Program-made: the position numbers and the translations under genes | The notes under the pieces: generated by a model | What the model was told of the DNA's origin: nothing | Database searches by the model: none | The model's input: the letters and a program-made list of their open reading frames with translations, nothing else | Shown: positions 8,014 to 17,301 of the stretch, in pieces | Numbering within the stretch: position 1 is the stretch's first letter | Layout: each line of letters begins with the position of its first letter | Source: Paracoccaceae bacterium | GTDB taxonomy: Bacteria > Pseudomonadota > Alphaproteobacteria > Rhodobacterales > Rhodobacteraceae | Reading direction: 5' to 3' | NCBI GenBank assembly: GCA_022448245.1 | Contig: JAKVCO010000002.1 | Span: 145,224-209,223, forward strand | Length of the DNA stretch: 64,000 nucleotides

Positions 8014-10275
8014 ATGGTTGGCAATAGTAAGGTCCTTACCGTCTCTTATGGGACGTTCTCGTGCACCCTTGAAGGGTTTGACGACAGCTTCGACACGATG
8101 AAGGCGATTGCGGAATATTTCCGCGATCTCGCCGCAGAGGACCGCTATTTCGGCGCGGAACCTCCGCAACCAGATGCCGAAGTACTGGCGCGCATCGCGG
8201 AACGTGAATTGGCCCGTGGCGTCCACGCCCGCGCTGAAGGCAACGCCGTCTTGCTCAAACCATCTGTGGCCCCCGAAGCCGCCCCTGCCCCTGCAGCAGC
8301 TCCTGCGCCGGTTGTAGAGGAAGCGCCGGCTGCCGAAGAAGCTCCGGTTACTGAAGAGACACCCGCCGTTGAAGCGGCGCCCGTCGCCGCTCCGGTCGAA
8401 GTTGCAGAAGAGATCGCTGAAGAGGCTGTCTCCGAAGACGTGACCGAGGTCGTGGCCGAAGAAGCACCCGCACCTGTTGAGGAAGCCGAGGCAGAGATCG
8501 AAGAGGTCGCTGAAGAAGAGGCCCCTCTCGAGGAAGCTGAGGCCGACGAGGTTGTGGCAGACGAGGCTGACGCCGAAGTGGAAGCCCCCGTCGTCGAAGA
8601 AGTCGTCGCGGAAGAAGCAGTCGCCCAAGAGAGCGTCGAGGTTGCGGCTGAAGACGAAGCCGTTGCCGAAGAGGCTGCGGAAGAAGAGATCGCCCATGAG
8701 GATGAGACCGAGGAACCCGCTTTCGAAGTTGAGGCTGACGAGGACGAATCCGCATCCGAAGAAGCAACGCGCGCAGCAGTTGGCGCCTTCTTCCAAAACG
8801 ACGACGCCGCAGTCGCGGACGCCGTTGAAGAGGAAGACTTCGTTGCCGAAGAAGATGAGCCTGTCGAAGCCGTTGCCGATGACGCAGCAGAGGAAGAAGA
8901 TGGCTCCGCCGCCACCGGCCTCGCAGCAAAACTGCGCCGGATCCAGGCCGTGGTCGGCGCCTCGCGTCTGACCTTCAAAGGCCCCAAGGATGAGGGCTAC
9001 ACCGAAGACGAGCACGCGGAAGATGTGACCGCACCGTCCTCGATCCTGGTCAAAGCCGCAGATGATGCCGTGGAAGCCGCAGATGACGCGGAAGAAGCAG
9101 AGGGTGAGGCCGACCTCCCTCGCGTTCTGAAAATGAAGCGCGAGGAATTCGAAGCCGCCATGGCAAGCGCGGGGATCGCACAGGACAATTCCTCTGACGA
9201 GGATGCGCCCGAGTTCACCGAAGCTACCTCGGGTGACATCGAAGATGATGCCGATCTGATGGCTGACGACGCGAGCGACGAGGACGAAGATCAAGCCGAC
9301 GAGATGGCGTCGATCTTACGCAAAGATGATGCGGTTGAAGCCGCTGCGATCACCGAAGGTGCTCCTGTCGCCGAAAGCTCCCTGTCGGCCGAAGATGAAG
9401 CCGATCTGATGGCAGAGCTGGCCGCGGCGGAAGAAGAAGCCAAGGCCGAGGTTGCCGAAGCAGAAGCGGAAGCACGCGCCGAAGACGACGCTGAAGAGAT
9501 TGTCGCGGAAGCGTCCGAGGAAGATCACGCGGACGAGGCATCTAAAGACGATCACGCAGACGAATCGTCCGACGAGACCGCTGTGTCTTTCGGCGATCAG
9601 GAATCAACCATGAGCCGCCTCATGGAAGAGGCCGATGCCAAGATGGGCGAGCCCGAAAGCCAGACCCGCCGTGACGCCTACAGCCACCTGAAAGCCGCGG
9701 TGGCCGCCAAGCAAGCCGCGCGCTCCATGGGCGAAGAAGAAGGCTCCACGGCCGAAAAGCGTGAGAATGAGTATCGCGCTGACCTCGCACAGGTTGTGCG
9801 CCCGCGCCGTGCGGCAAAGCTGGGTTCGGGTCCGCGCACGTCGCGCCCCTCTGCAGCACCGCTCAAGCTCGTTGCGTCCCAGCGCGTGGATGCCGAAGAA
9901 GGTGATGCCGCAACGCGAGCACCGGCCGCGCCCGTGCGTCCGCGCCGCATCGCCGCTGAAGAGACCTATGCTGGCAACTCCGCCTTCGCAGGTTTCGCGG
10001 AAAGCGCTGGCGCCGAAGGTCTGCCTGACATCCTTGAGGCTGCAGCCGCCTTCGTGACCCATGTCGAAGGTAACGCCGTCTTCTCGCGGCCGCAGATGAT
10101 GCGCATCGTGCAACAGGCCATGCCGGAGGGCTCTTTCAGCCGCGAAGACGGTCTGCGCGCTTTCGGCACGCTGCTGCGCCAAGGCCGCATCAACAAGATC
10201 CGCGGTGGCCAGTTCGAAGTGACGCAAAGCACGCGCTTCCAGCCCGAAGCACGCGAAATGCGCGAAGCAGGCTAA
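8014..10275 (+). CDS. Large acidic low-complexity protein with conserved ends
   Basis: A 753-residue protein not assigned to a characterised family. Residues about 1-85 form an ordered N-terminal segment (GNSKVLTVSYGTFSCTLEG, then a helical part). From about 90 to 560 the sequence is dominated by Glu, Ala, Asp and Val in irregular EEA/AEE/VAEE repeats with almost no basic residues, predicted to be disordered and strongly negatively charged. Short less acidic islands (for example around 310-325) interrupt it. The last 80 residues are again ordered and look like a small helical domain ending in a winged-helix-like GQFEVTQST. Homologues in Rhodobacteraceae are often left hypothetical or mislabelled as chemotaxis proteins. 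A role as a scaffold or cation/protein-binding polyanion is inference only. Confidence 0.85.
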   Translation: MVGNSKVLTVSYGTFSCTLEGFDDSFDTMKAIAEYFRDLAAEDRYFGAEPPQPDAEVLARIAERELARGVHARAEGNAVLLKPSVAPEAAPAPAAAPAPVVEEAPAAEEAPVTEETPAVEAAPVAAPVEVAEEIAEEAVSEDVTEVVAEEAPAPVEEAEAEIEEVAEEEAPLEEAEADEVVADEADAEVEAPVVEEVVAEEAVAQESVEVAAEDEAVAEEAAEEEIAHEDETEEPAFEVEADEDESASEEATRAAVGAFFQNDDAAVADAVEEEDFVAEEDEPVEAVADDAAEEEDGSAATGLAAKLRRIQAVVGASRLTFKGPKDEGYTEDEHAEDVTAPSSILVKAADDAVEAADDAEEAEGEADLPRVLKMKREEFEAAMASAGIAQDNSSDEDAPEFTEATSGDIEDDADLMADDASDEDEDQADEMASILRKDDAVEAAAITEGAPVAESSLSAEDEADLMAELAAAEEEAKAEVAEAEAEARAEDDAEEIVAEASEEDHADEASKDDHADESSDETAVSFGDQESTMSRLMEEADAKMGEPESQTRRDAYSHLKAAVAAKQAARSMGEEEGSTAEKRENEYRADLAQVVRPRRAAKLGSGPRTSRPSAAPLKLVASQRVDAEEGDAATRAPAAPVRPRRIAAEETYAGNSAFAGFAESAGAEGLPDILEAAAAFVTHVEGNAVFSRPQMMRIVQQAMPEGSFSREDGLRAFGTLLRQGRINKIRGGQFEVTQSTRFQPEAREMREAG

Positions 10276-10279
10276 CTGA

Positions 10280-10308
10280 CCAAGCGCGAGGGCCCTTGCG
10301 GTCCTTGG
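10280..10308 (+). terminator. Inverted repeat after the acidic-protein gene
   Basis: A compact inverted repeat begins 5 bases after the stop: outer CCAAG/CTTGG and inner CGCGAGGG/CCCTTGCG with one G-T pair. No T run follows directly. Likely an mRNA 3' end structure. Confidence 0.45.
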
Positions 10309-10605
10309 CCAAGACACAGGAAAGGCGCCCTTTTTGCGACTTGATGTGGAGATTTCGCATAAAGGCCTAAGTCTTCGTCCTACGACTGTAAGGCGTCTCC
10401 TAAGTCTGTACGCGCTGAAGGCTGCTTCATCTGGGAACCGGCAGCGAAAACGGCTTCCTACCGGAAGGGGTGAAAGAATGGCCAAGCTGGAGAATGGGCG
10501 TGATCGCTGAGCTCCGTACGGAGATCCTTTGCTTACTCCGTGGCATGTAACGCGAAAAAGCTCGGGCGAGGCCGCGGGCTTTTCTGAAAGAGCGTGATCT
10601 CGAGC
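10309..10605. other. Non-coding structured region, candidate small RNA
   Basis: About 300 bases without a convincing gene between two convergent genes. It contains a direct repeat CCTAAGTCT (near 10367 and 10400), a GGAACCG...CGGCTTCC stem, a 12-base perfect palindrome CTCCGTACGGAG near 10513, and a bidirectional terminator at 10556-10583. A GGAAGGGG ribosome-site-like sequence precedes a 10-codon frame (MAKLENGRDR) around 10479. The density of structure ending in a terminator is what a small RNA would look like, but no known RNA family signature (4.5S, 6S, tmRNA, RNase P) was recognised. Confidence 0.35.
10556..10583. terminator. Bidirectional intrinsic terminator
   Basis: Stem AAAAGCTCG/CGGGCTTTT (9 pairs including one G-T) around a 10-base loop. 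A tracts on one side and T tracts on the other allow termination in both directions, fitting its place between convergent transcription units. Confidence 0.65.
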
Positions 10606-10845
10606 TCAGTCTTCGGGCGCATCCGGGTCGGCTTGGCCAACCCCAAGAAACACCTTCTTCAGCGGAAATGCCCAGACTACGCCGAGCGCGACATACACGG
10701 CGAGCTCGAGCAAAATCGGCGGCTGCATCCCAAAGACGCCGCGGAAGCCGCTCATGATCGTGACGGCCGCAACAATGTATGCGGGCAGCGCAAAGATCAG
10801 GATCAGCAACGCCCAGCGCTTCTTAGCTTTGTGGCTCAGTGCCAT
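10606..10845 (-). CDS. DUF2842 small membrane protein
   Basis: A 79-residue protein with two membrane helices (about 11-32 and 44-65) and a positively charged N-terminus (HKAKKRW), ending in an acidic tail. The pattern, including the PPILLELAVY motif before the second helix and the short cytoplasmic ends, fits the DUF2842 family found in alphaproteobacteria; function unknown. It lies 3 bases after purA on the same strand and is likely co-transcribed with it. Confidence 0.82.
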   Translation of the reverse strand: MALSHKAKKRWALLILIFALPAYIVAAVTIMSGFRGVFGMQPPILLELAVYVALGVVWAFPLKKVFLGVGQADPDAPED

Positions 10846-10848
10846 GGA

Positions 10849-12141
10849 TCAATCCGCAAATGGGTCCGTGACGAGGATCGTGTCATCACGCTCAGGCGAG
10901 GTGGAGACTAGGGCCACGGGGCACTGGATCAACTCTTCGATGCGGCGGACGTATTTGATCGCGGCGCCAGGCAAGTCAGCCCAGCTGCGCGCCCCTGCCG
11001 TACTTTCCGACCACCCTTCGATCATCTCATAGACGGGTACCGCGCGCGCTTGGGCGTCGGCGGCCGTTGGCAGGTAGTCGATCTCCTCTCCGTCAAGCAT
11101 GTAGCCCGTGCAGATTTTAAGCTCTTCAAAGCCGTCGAGAACATCGAGCTTTGTCAGTGCGATGCCAGAGACGCCCGAGGTGGCGCAGGTTTGGCGCACG
11201 AGGCAGGCATCGAACCAACCACAGCGGCGCTTGCGACCTGTGGTGGTGCCGAACTCGTGGCCACGCTCGCCCAGGCGCTGGCCATCGTCATCGTCGAGCT
11301 CGGTGGGGAACGGGCCCTCGCCCACGCGGGTCGTGTAGGCTTTGGTGATGCCCAAGACATAGTCAATGCCGTTCGGACCGATGCCCACGCCGGTGGCGGC
11401 CTGCCCTGCAATCACGTTGGACGACGTCACAAAGGGGTACGTTCCGAAGTCGATATCGAGCAGCGCGCCCTGAGCCCCCTCAAAGAGGATCCGCTTGCCC
11501 GCTTTGCGCTTTTCATTGAGCACACGCCACACCGGGGCGGCATAAGGCAGGATCAGCGGTGCAACTTCCCGCAACTTGGCGATCAGCGCGTCGCGGTCGA
11601 CGGGCTCAAGTCCCAGACCACGGCGCAGCGCATCGTGATGCACCAACGCGCGGTCCACGCGCGCGTCAAGTGTCGCGTCATCGGCGAGGTCTGCCACGCG
11701 CACACAGCGACGGCCCACCTTGTCTTCGTAGGCCGGGCCAATGCCACGGCCCGTTGTGCCGATCTTGGCGACCGAATTCTGGTTTTCACGGGCGCGATCA
11801 AGCTCACCATGGATAGGCAGGATCAGCGGCGTGTTCTCCGCGATCATCAGCGTCGCAGGGCTGATATCCACGCCTTGGGCGCGCACGGTCTCGATTTCCT
11901 TCACCAGGTGCCAGGGATCGAGGACGACCCCGTTACCGATCACCGAGAGCTTGCCGCCCCGCACCACACCCGAAGGCAGCGCGTGGAGCTTGTAGACCTC
12001 TTCCCCGATGACCAACGTGTGGCCAGCATTATGGCCGCCTTGGAAGCGCGCGATCACATCGGCCCGCTCAGAGAGCCAGTCGACGATCTTGCCCTTGCCC
12101 TCATCCCCCCACTGGGTGCCCACAACGACTACGTTGGCCAT
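10849..12141 (-). CDS. purA: Adenylosuccinate synthetase
   Basis: Catalyses the GTP-dependent condensation of IMP and aspartate, the first committed step to AMP. The 430-residue protein begins with the diagnostic [20 protein letters not shown]-loop region, has GHNAGHT (about 38-44), the [14 protein letters not shown] motif (about 126-139) and the base-recognition TKLDVLDGF motif, all expected of PurA. The ATG at 12141 gives the conserved N-terminus; an upstream in-frame start would add seven unconserved residues. Followed by the DUF2842 gene; divergent from secG. Confidence 0.96.
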   Translation of the reverse strand: MANVVVVGTQWGDEGKGKIVDWLSERADVIARFQGGHNAGHTLVIGEEVYKLHALPSGVVRGGKLSVIGNGVVLDPWHLVKEIETVRAQGVDISPATLMIAENTPLILPIHGELDRARENQNSVAKIGTTGRGIGPAYEDKVGRRCVRVADLADDATLDARVDRALVHHDALRRGLGLEPVDRDALIAKLREVAPLILPYAAPVWRVLNEKRKAGKRILFEGAQGALLDIDFGTYPFVTSSNVIAGQAATGVGIGPNGIDYVLGITKAYTTRVGEGPFPTELDDDDGQRLGERGHEFGTTTGRKRRCGWFDACLVRQTCATSGVSGIALTKLDVLDGFEELKICTGYMLDGEEIDYLPTAADAQARAVPVYEMIEGWSESTAGARSWADLPGAAIKYVRRIEELIQCPVALVSTSPERDDTILVTDPFAD

Positions 12142-12339
12142 GTCAGATCCTCGGCTTGGCATTCAAACGCCCGCCTCATAGCGGGGCACGGCCCGGGGGG
12201 AAACCAGTAAGTTGGGGACAGTAAGACATGCCACGCCGTAGCGTCGCGTGACACGGCAGTCACCAAGAGGCGTAAAGCGGGGTTGCGGGGGCGGCAGCGA
12301 GGCTTTACGTACAGCCCGTTGTCGGAATAGGCCTAATCG

Positions 12340-12702
12340 ATGCAGTATCAAAACCCGATCCTCGTTATCCTGTTGATCCTCGCGATCGCCCTTATTGCTG
12401 TGGTGCTTCTTCAGCGCTCGGAAGGTGGCGGCCTTGGCATCGGTGGCGGAGGCGGCGGCGTTCAAGCGCGCGGCCAAGGTAACGCTTTGACGCGGCTGAC
12501 GTGGATTTTGGGTGTGGCTTTCATGGTATGTGCCCTCGCACTCACGCTTATTTCTGCGCAACAGGGCGGCAACAGCTCGGTTCTTGATGGTGACGGAGGC
12601 AACCTGTTGCCACCTCCAACAGAATCGACCGTGCCCGCGGGCGAAGATCTTCTTCCACCGTCGCTCGACAGCGAAGAGCCGCTTCTGCCGATCGCAGAAT
12701 AA
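12340..12702 (+). CDS. secG: Preprotein translocase subunit SecG
   Basis: A 120-residue inner-membrane protein with two hydrophobic helices (about 4-23 and 51-71) around a conserved loop LLQRSEGGGLGIGGGG, the hallmark of SecG, which assists SecA-driven protein export through SecYEG. The C-terminal tail is proline/glutamate-rich and longer than in E. coli, as often in alphaproteobacteria. Adjacent to pyrG, a gene order common in this group. Confidence 0.93.
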   Translation: MQYQNPILVILLILAIALIAVVLLQRSEGGGLGIGGGGGGVQARGQGNALTRLTWILGVAFMVCALALTLISAQQGGNSSVLDGDGGNLLPPPTESTVPAGEDLLPPSLDSEEPLLPIAE

Positions 12703-12850
12703 CCATGACAAACCACTACAGGTAGCGCCGAAGCCACTTCGGCGCGCTTTATCTAGCATCCAGCCATGGACAGCGAGCGGCGAATCCGTATACGCTTAAA
12801 TCCCGTGGTGCTGCGTATCTCGTGCACGACAGACACGACGGGGGAGCCTC

Positions 12851-14494
12851 TTGGCACGTTTCATTTTCATCACTGGCGGCGTTGTTTCATCCCTGGGCAA
12901 AGGGCTGGCGTCAGCTGCGTTGGGCGCGTTGTTGCAAGCGCGTGGGTATTCGGTTCGGCTGCGGAAGCTGGACCCCTATTTGAACGTCGACCCCGGCACG
13001 ATGTCCCCCTTCGAACATGGAGAAGTGTTCGTGACAGACGATGGCGCGGAGACGGACCTCGACCTCGGCCACTATGAGCGTTTCACCGGCGTGCATGCGC
13101 GCGGCACCGACAGCGTCTCCTCCGGGCGCATCTATTCCAACGTGCTCGAGAAAGAGCGGCGCGGCGACTACTTGGGCAAAACGATCCAGGTGATCCCGCA
13201 CGTCACCAACGAAATCAAAGACTTCATCTCCATCGGTGAGGATGAGGTCGACTTCATGCTTTGCGAGATCGGCGGCACGGTGGGTGACATCGAAGGCCTG
13301 CCCTTCTTCGAGGCAATCCGCCAGTTCAGCCAGGACAAGCCGCGCGGTCAGTGCCTTTTCATGCACCTGACGCTTCTGCCCTACATCAAGGCTTCGGGGG
13401 AGCTGAAGACAAAGCCCACGCAGCACTCCGTGAAGGAGCTGCGGTCCATCGGCCTCGCGCCCGACATCCTCGTCTGCCGCTCTGAGGGACCGATTCCCGT
13501 GAAGGAACGCGAGAAACTCGCACTGTTCTGTAACGTGCGCGCCGACAGCGTGATCGCTGCCCAAGACCTCAAGTCGATTTACGAGGCCCCGTTGGCCTAT
13601 CACCGTGAGGGCCTCGATCAGGCCGTGCTCGACGCCTTCCAGATCGCTCCCGCCCCGCGCCCGGATCTCAGCCGTTGGGAAGACGTGGCCGACCGCATCT
13701 ACAACCCGCAGGGCGAAGTGAAAGTCGCCATCGTGGGCAAATACACCGAGCTTGAGGACGCCTATAAGTCCATCGCCGAGGCGTTGACACATGGCGGCAT
13801 GGCGAACCGCGTGAAGGTGAACGTGGAATGGGTGGATGCGGAGCTCTTTGAGCGTGAAGACCCGGCGCCGCATCTCGAAGGTTTCCACGCGATCCTTGTG
13901 CCCGGCGGATTTGGTGAGCGCGGTACCGAAGGCAAAATCAAAGCCGCGCAATTCGCGCGGGAGCGGAAGGTGCCTTATCTTGGCATTTGCCTCGGCATGC
14001 AGATGGCCGTCATCGAAGCAGCACGCAACCTCGCCGATCTGGGCGATGCGGGTTCTGAGGAGTTCGACCACGAAGCAGGCCGAAAGCGCTTCACGCCTGT
14101 CGTCTACCACCTTAAGGAATGGGTGCAGGGCAACCACAAGGTCACCCGCAAGGCTACCGACGACAAAGGCGGCACGATGCGCCTTGGCGCCTATGACGCA
14201 GTGCTCGCTGAAGGCTCCAAAGTCGCCGATGTCTACGGCACAACCTCCATCGAGGAGCGCCACCGCCACCGCTACGAGGTCGACATCCAGTACCGCGACA
14301 AGCTGGAGGCCTGCGGGCTGACCTTCTCGGGCATGTCCCCAGACGGGCGCCTGCCGGAGATCGTCGAGGTGAAAGATCACCCTTGGTTCATCGGCGTCCA
14401 GTTCCACCCGGAACTCAAATCCAAACCCTTCGAACCGCACCCCCTCTTTAAGGACTTCGTGCGCGCCGCGAAGGACACAAGCAGACTGGTCTGA
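12851..14494 (+). CDS. pyrG: CTP synthase
   Basis: Makes CTP from UTP, ATP and glutamine. The 547-residue protein has the N-terminal synthetase domain ([12 protein letters not shown]-loop, about 9-19) and a C-terminal class I glutamine amidotransferase domain with the nucleophile in GICLGMQ and the His-Glu pair in QFHPE. The start codon is TTG at 12851: it is preceded by GGGGAG at a good distance and yields the conserved [11 protein letters not shown]; no in-frame ATG fits. A TTG start may lower translation. Confidence 0.96.
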   Translation: MARFIFITGGVVSSLGKGLASAALGALLQARGYSVRLRKLDPYLNVDPGTMSPFEHGEVFVTDDGAETDLDLGHYERFTGVHARGTDSVSSGRIYSNVLEKERRGDYLGKTIQVIPHVTNEIKDFISIGEDEVDFMLCEIGGTVGDIEGLPFFEAIRQFSQDKPRGQCLFMHLTLLPYIKASGELKTKPTQHSVKELRSIGLAPDILVCRSEGPIPVKEREKLALFCNVRADSVIAAQDLKSIYEAPLAYHREGLDQAVLDAFQIAPAPRPDLSRWEDVADRIYNPQGEVKVAIVGKYTELEDAYKSIAEALTHGGMANRVKVNVEWVDAELFEREDPAPHLEGFHAILVPGGFGERGTEGKIKAAQFARERKVPYLGICLGMQMAVIEAARNLADLGDAGSEEFDHEAGRKRFTPVVYHLKEWVQGNHKVTRKATDDKGGTMRLGAYDAVLAEGSKVADVYGTTSIEERHRHRYEVDIQYRDKLEACGLTFSGMSPDGRLPEIVEVKDHPWFIGVQFHPELKSKPFEPHPLFKDFVRAAKDTSRLV

Positions 14495-14496
14495 TC

Positions 14497-14958
14497 ATGT
14501 TTGAGCGTCTCTTCGAACTCTTTAAGCCCGAGGTCTACGAGACACCTTTGCCCGAGGCCGACGCCGAGCACGCCTTTGGCGCGCTGATGGTGCGCGTGGC
14601 CAAGGCCGATCATGCCCTGCTTTATCAAGAGCTTGAGCGGATCGACTACATCCTCGCCGAGCGGAACAATCTGTCGGCGCTTGAGGCCGCGAAGTTCCGC
14701 GCCTCCTGCGAGAAGCTCGAAGAGGCGATGCCGTCGACGCGCGAGCTCTCCGAGATCCTCATGGCCGAAGTGCCTGAGACCGACCGCGAACAGATGTTCA
14801 TCGCGCTTTGGGAGGTGCTTTTGGCCGACGGTCTGCGCGACAAACGCGAAGAGGTCGTCGTGGACCGCGTGGCGACCGTCCTCGGTATCGGCGCAAACCG
14901 CGCAACGACGCTTGCCGCAAACGTGCTGCCCGGCATGCCAAACAAGGAGGGCACCTAA
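14497..14958 (+). CDS. TerB-like protein (first copy)
   Basis: A 153-residue, all-helical acidic protein whose sequence (FGALMVRVAKADHALLYQE, EVLLADGLRDKREEVVVDR) resembles the TerB/COG4103 family, whose members are small metal-associated cytoplasmic helical bundles often annotated as tellurite resistance. No other ter genes are present, so a tellurite role is not supported. A paralogue lies at 15294-15734, with the DUF1330 gene between. Starts 2 bases after pyrG; its stop overlaps the DUF1330 start by one base. Confidence 0.82.
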   Translation: MFERLFELFKPEVYETPLPEADAEHAFGALMVRVAKADHALLYQELERIDYILAERNNLSALEAAKFRASCEKLEEAMPSTRELSEILMAEVPETDREQMFIALWEVLLADGLRDKREEVVVDRVATVLGIGANRATTLAANVLPGMPNKEGT

Positions 14959-15251
14959 TGCCCAAAGGATATTGGATCGCCCACGGAACCGTTCACGATC
15001 CGGAGGCCTATGAAAGCTACCGCGCTGCCAACGCCGCGCCTCTCGCTGCGTATGGCGGACGGTTCCTCGTCCGAGGCGGTGAACAAGAGGTGGCTGAAGG
15101 CGAAGCGCGACCCCGCACCGTGGTGATCGAATTCCCAACGATCGAAGCGGCGCGCGCGTGCTACGTCTCCGAGGCCTATCAGGCGGCCAAAAAGATCCGC
15201 GGCCCGGTGGCAGAGAGCGATCTCGTGATCGTTGAAGGATACGACGGGTAA
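14958..15251 (+). CDS. DUF1330 family protein
   Basis: A 97-residue protein of the DUF1330 family, a ferredoxin-like alpha/beta dimeric barrel fold. Family features seen are the N-terminal KGYWIAHGTVHDPEAYESY strand-helix, the GGRFLVRGGE hairpin and the RTVVIEFPTIEAARACY segment. Activity is unknown for the family. The ATG at 14958 overlaps the TAA of the preceding TerB-like gene by one base and follows an AAGGAGG ribosome site, which decides this start over longer readings. Confidence 0.88.
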   Translation: MPKGYWIAHGTVHDPEAYESYRAANAAPLAAYGGRFLVRGGEQEVAEGEARPRTVVIEFPTIEAARACYVSEAYQAAKKIRGPVAESDLVIVEGYDG

Positions 15252-15293
15252 AGCCGGTTTGCCCTTTGGCCCCATCGTGCATATGTGGCGGAT

Positions 15294-15734
15294 ATGTTTG
15301 CAAAGCTTCTTTCTCAACTAACCCAACCCGAGCCGAATCCCCTTGATGACGGTGACGCGCGACTGGCACTGACGGCCCTTCTGGTGCGCGTGGCGAAATC
15401 TGACGGCTACTACGATGCGGAAGAGCGGTCACGGATCCTTTCTATCGCAACGCAGCGCTACGGCCTGACCGGCGCCGCTGCGGACGCCTTGGTCAAAGAC
15501 GCCGAAACACTCGACTCCGAGGCCCCTGATACGGTGCGCTTCACCCGCGCCATCAAAGACGCGGTCCCCTATGAAGAGCGGATGGGTGTCATCGAGGCGC
15601 TCTGGTCGATCGTGCTGGCCGACGGCGTGCGCGACGACGAAGAGAACGCGCTCTTGCGGCTCGTGGCGAACCTTTTGGGCGTCAACGATCGCGACAGCAA
15701 CATCGCACGACGGGCGGCTGAAGCCTCCGGATGA
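15294..15734 (+). CDS. TerB-like protein (second copy)
   Basis: A 146-residue helical acidic protein paralogous to the product of 14497-14958: both begin MF(E/A)(R/K)L, share ALLVRVAKSDG(Y/H) and the SIVLADGVRD(D/K) segment, and fit the TerB/COG4103 pattern. The ATG at 15294 is preferred because it matches the paralogue's N-terminus; a GTG at 15285 would add three residues. Its stop overlaps the next start (ATGA). Confidence 0.82.
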   Translation: MFAKLLSQLTQPEPNPLDDGDARLALTALLVRVAKSDGYYDAEERSRILSIATQRYGLTGAAADALVKDAETLDSEAPDTVRFTRAIKDAVPYEERMGVIEALWSIVLADGVRDDEENALLRLVANLLGVNDRDSNIARRAAEASG

Positions 15735-16423
15735 TCGCAACACTTCCGATGTACGACCAGCCGCAGCTGCAGGCGGCCAATGATGCGCTGTGGCAGGCGA
15801 TCCGTGCCGCTTTGCCTTTTGAAGCGCCCGAGGCGCTGACGCGCGGCGATGATCTGATGGCGCTCTGGACCGATCCGGAGCTTTTGTTGGGCCATACCTG
15901 CGGGCTGATCATGGTGCGACCGCTCCATGCGCGCGTGCACTACGTGGCATCGCCCGACTTCGGCATCGAAGGCTGCCCAGCTGGCTACTACAGCTCCGCC
16001 CTTGTTCATCGCACAGGCGAGGCGCCCACCGAGGGCGCGCGATTGGCCTACAATGAGCCCAATTCCCAATCTGGTTTCGGCGCCGCACAAGGCTTTGGCT
16101 TTGTGCCAACGCTGGAAACGGGGGCCCATGCGCTATCTCTCGAAGCCGTCGCGCAGGGTCAGGCAGACGTCGCACTCATCGATCGCCATACGCTTAGAAT
16201 CGTGGGGGTGCCCGAGGGATTGAGCGTGGGTGGAAAGACGCCCCCTACCCCAGGGACGCCGTTCGTCACGGCGCGTGAAGAATGGGTCGCGCCATTGCGG
16301 GCAGCATTGCCGTTGGCCTTCGAGGCCCTCGAAGAAACGCATCGCAATGCACTGGGGCTCACCGGAGTCTACGTGCTCGACGTCGCTGATTATCACGCCG
16401 TTCCGCAGCCCCCGACCCCTTGA
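15731..16423 (+). CDS. PhnD/SsuA-like substrate-binding family protein, no signal peptide
   Basis: A 230-residue protein resembling the periplasmic phosphonate-binding (PhnD/transferrin-like) fold: GHTCGLIMVRPL, AYNEPNSQSGFGAAQGF and the LGLTGVYVL C-terminal element are typical. Unlike secreted relatives it has no signal peptide, beginning directly with IATLPMYDQPQ, and no permease or ATPase gene for phosphonates is adjacent. It may act in the cytoplasm as a sensor or enzyme-like protein; that is inference. Overlaps the preceding TerB-like gene by 4 bases. Confidence 0.8.
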   Translation: MIATLPMYDQPQLQAANDALWQAIRAALPFEAPEALTRGDDLMALWTDPELLLGHTCGLIMVRPLHARVHYVASPDFGIEGCPAGYYSSALVHRTGEAPTEGARLAYNEPNSQSGFGAAQGFGFVPTLETGAHALSLEAVAQGQADVALIDRHTLRIVGVPEGLSVGGKTPPTPGTPFVTAREEWVAPLRAALPLAFEALEETHRNALGLTGVYVLDVADYHAVPQPPTP

Positions 16424-16499
16424 CGCTGGGTCAATTCGTCGAATCCATTTGCGGCGACCCTGATTTCGTGGCCTATTCTGCCAAACATCGGGGACACAC

Positions 16500-17273
16500 G
16501 TGACCACAGCTGCACCGGTCATTGAAATCAAAAACCTGCATAAGGCTTACGGCGCACTTGAAGTTCTCAAGGGCGTCGACATCAGCGCTGCGCGCGGTGA
16601 CGTGATCAGCCTGATCGGCTCGTCCGGGTCCGGAAAATCCACTTTGCTGCGCTGCTGCAACCTTCTGGAAGACAGCCAGCAAGGCGACATCCTCTTCGAA
16701 GGAGAAGCCGTCAAATGGGCAGGCACCGGTTTGGGCCGTCGTCCATCGGACAAAAAGCAGGTCCTCAAGATGCGCACCAATCTGTCGATGGTGTTCCAGC
16801 AGTTCAACCTGTGGTCCCATCTCACGATCCTCCAGAACGTTATGGAGGCCCCCGTGCAGGTGCTCGGCCGCGACAAGCGCGAAGCCGAAGATACCGCGCG
16901 CGCGCTTCTCGACAAGGTGGGCATCGGCGACAAATGTGAACGCTACCCGGCCGAGCTTTCGGGCGGTCAGCAGCAACGCGCGGCTATCGCGCGCGGCCTC
17001 GCGATGGAACCCAAGGCGCTTCTTTTCGATGAACCGACCTCTGCCCTCGACCCCGAGCTCGAGCAGGAAGTCATCAAGGTGATCCGTGGCCTGGCCGATG
17101 AAGGCCGTACGATGATCATCGTCACCCACGACATGGCCATGGCACGCGATGTGTCGAACCACGTGGTCTTTCTTCACCAGGGTCTCATTGAAGAGGAAGG
17201 CGATCCTGCTACCCTCTTCGGGGCCCCGAACTCCGAGCGGTTGCAGCAGTTTCTGTCTGCCGTTTCCGCCTAA
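16500..17273 (+). CDS. Polar amino-acid type ABC transporter, ATP-binding protein
   Basis: A 257-residue ABC ATPase with Walker A GSSGSGKS (40-47), a Q-loop in MVFQQFNLW, signature LSGGQQQR, Walker B ALLFDEPTS and the H-loop VTHDM. The HisP/GlnQ-like sequence points to polar amino-acid or opine uptake. It starts with GTG at 16500, preceded by a weak GGGG site. First gene of a transport-plus-catabolism operon running to 26692; the binding protein and two permeases follow. Confidence 0.93.
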   Translation: MTTAAPVIEIKNLHKAYGALEVLKGVDISAARGDVISLIGSSGSGKSTLLRCCNLLEDSQQGDILFEGEAVKWAGTGLGRRPSDKKQVLKMRTNLSMVFQQFNLWSHLTILQNVMEAPVQVLGRDKREAEDTARALLDKVGIGDKCERYPAELSGGQQQRAAIARGLAMEPKALLFDEPTSALDPELEQEVIKVIRGLADEGRTMIIVTHDMAMARDVSNHVVFLHQGLIEEEGDPATLFGAPNSERLQQFLSAVSA

Positions 17274-17301
17274 CACAAGCAGCATCAACGGGAGAAAACT
17301 G

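Noticed and set aside
8145..8987. Serine/alanine-rich frame antisense to the acidic protein gene
   Set aside because: Its composition is the mirror of Glu/Ala codons on the opposite strand.
12911..14440. Long open frame antisense to pyrG (about 509 codons)
   Set aside because: No recognisable domain or ribosome site; fully explained by pyrG on the other strand.
14497..15734. Tellurite resistance locus
   Set aside because: Only TerB-like proteins are present; no TerC, TerD or TerZ genes, so the label would mislead.
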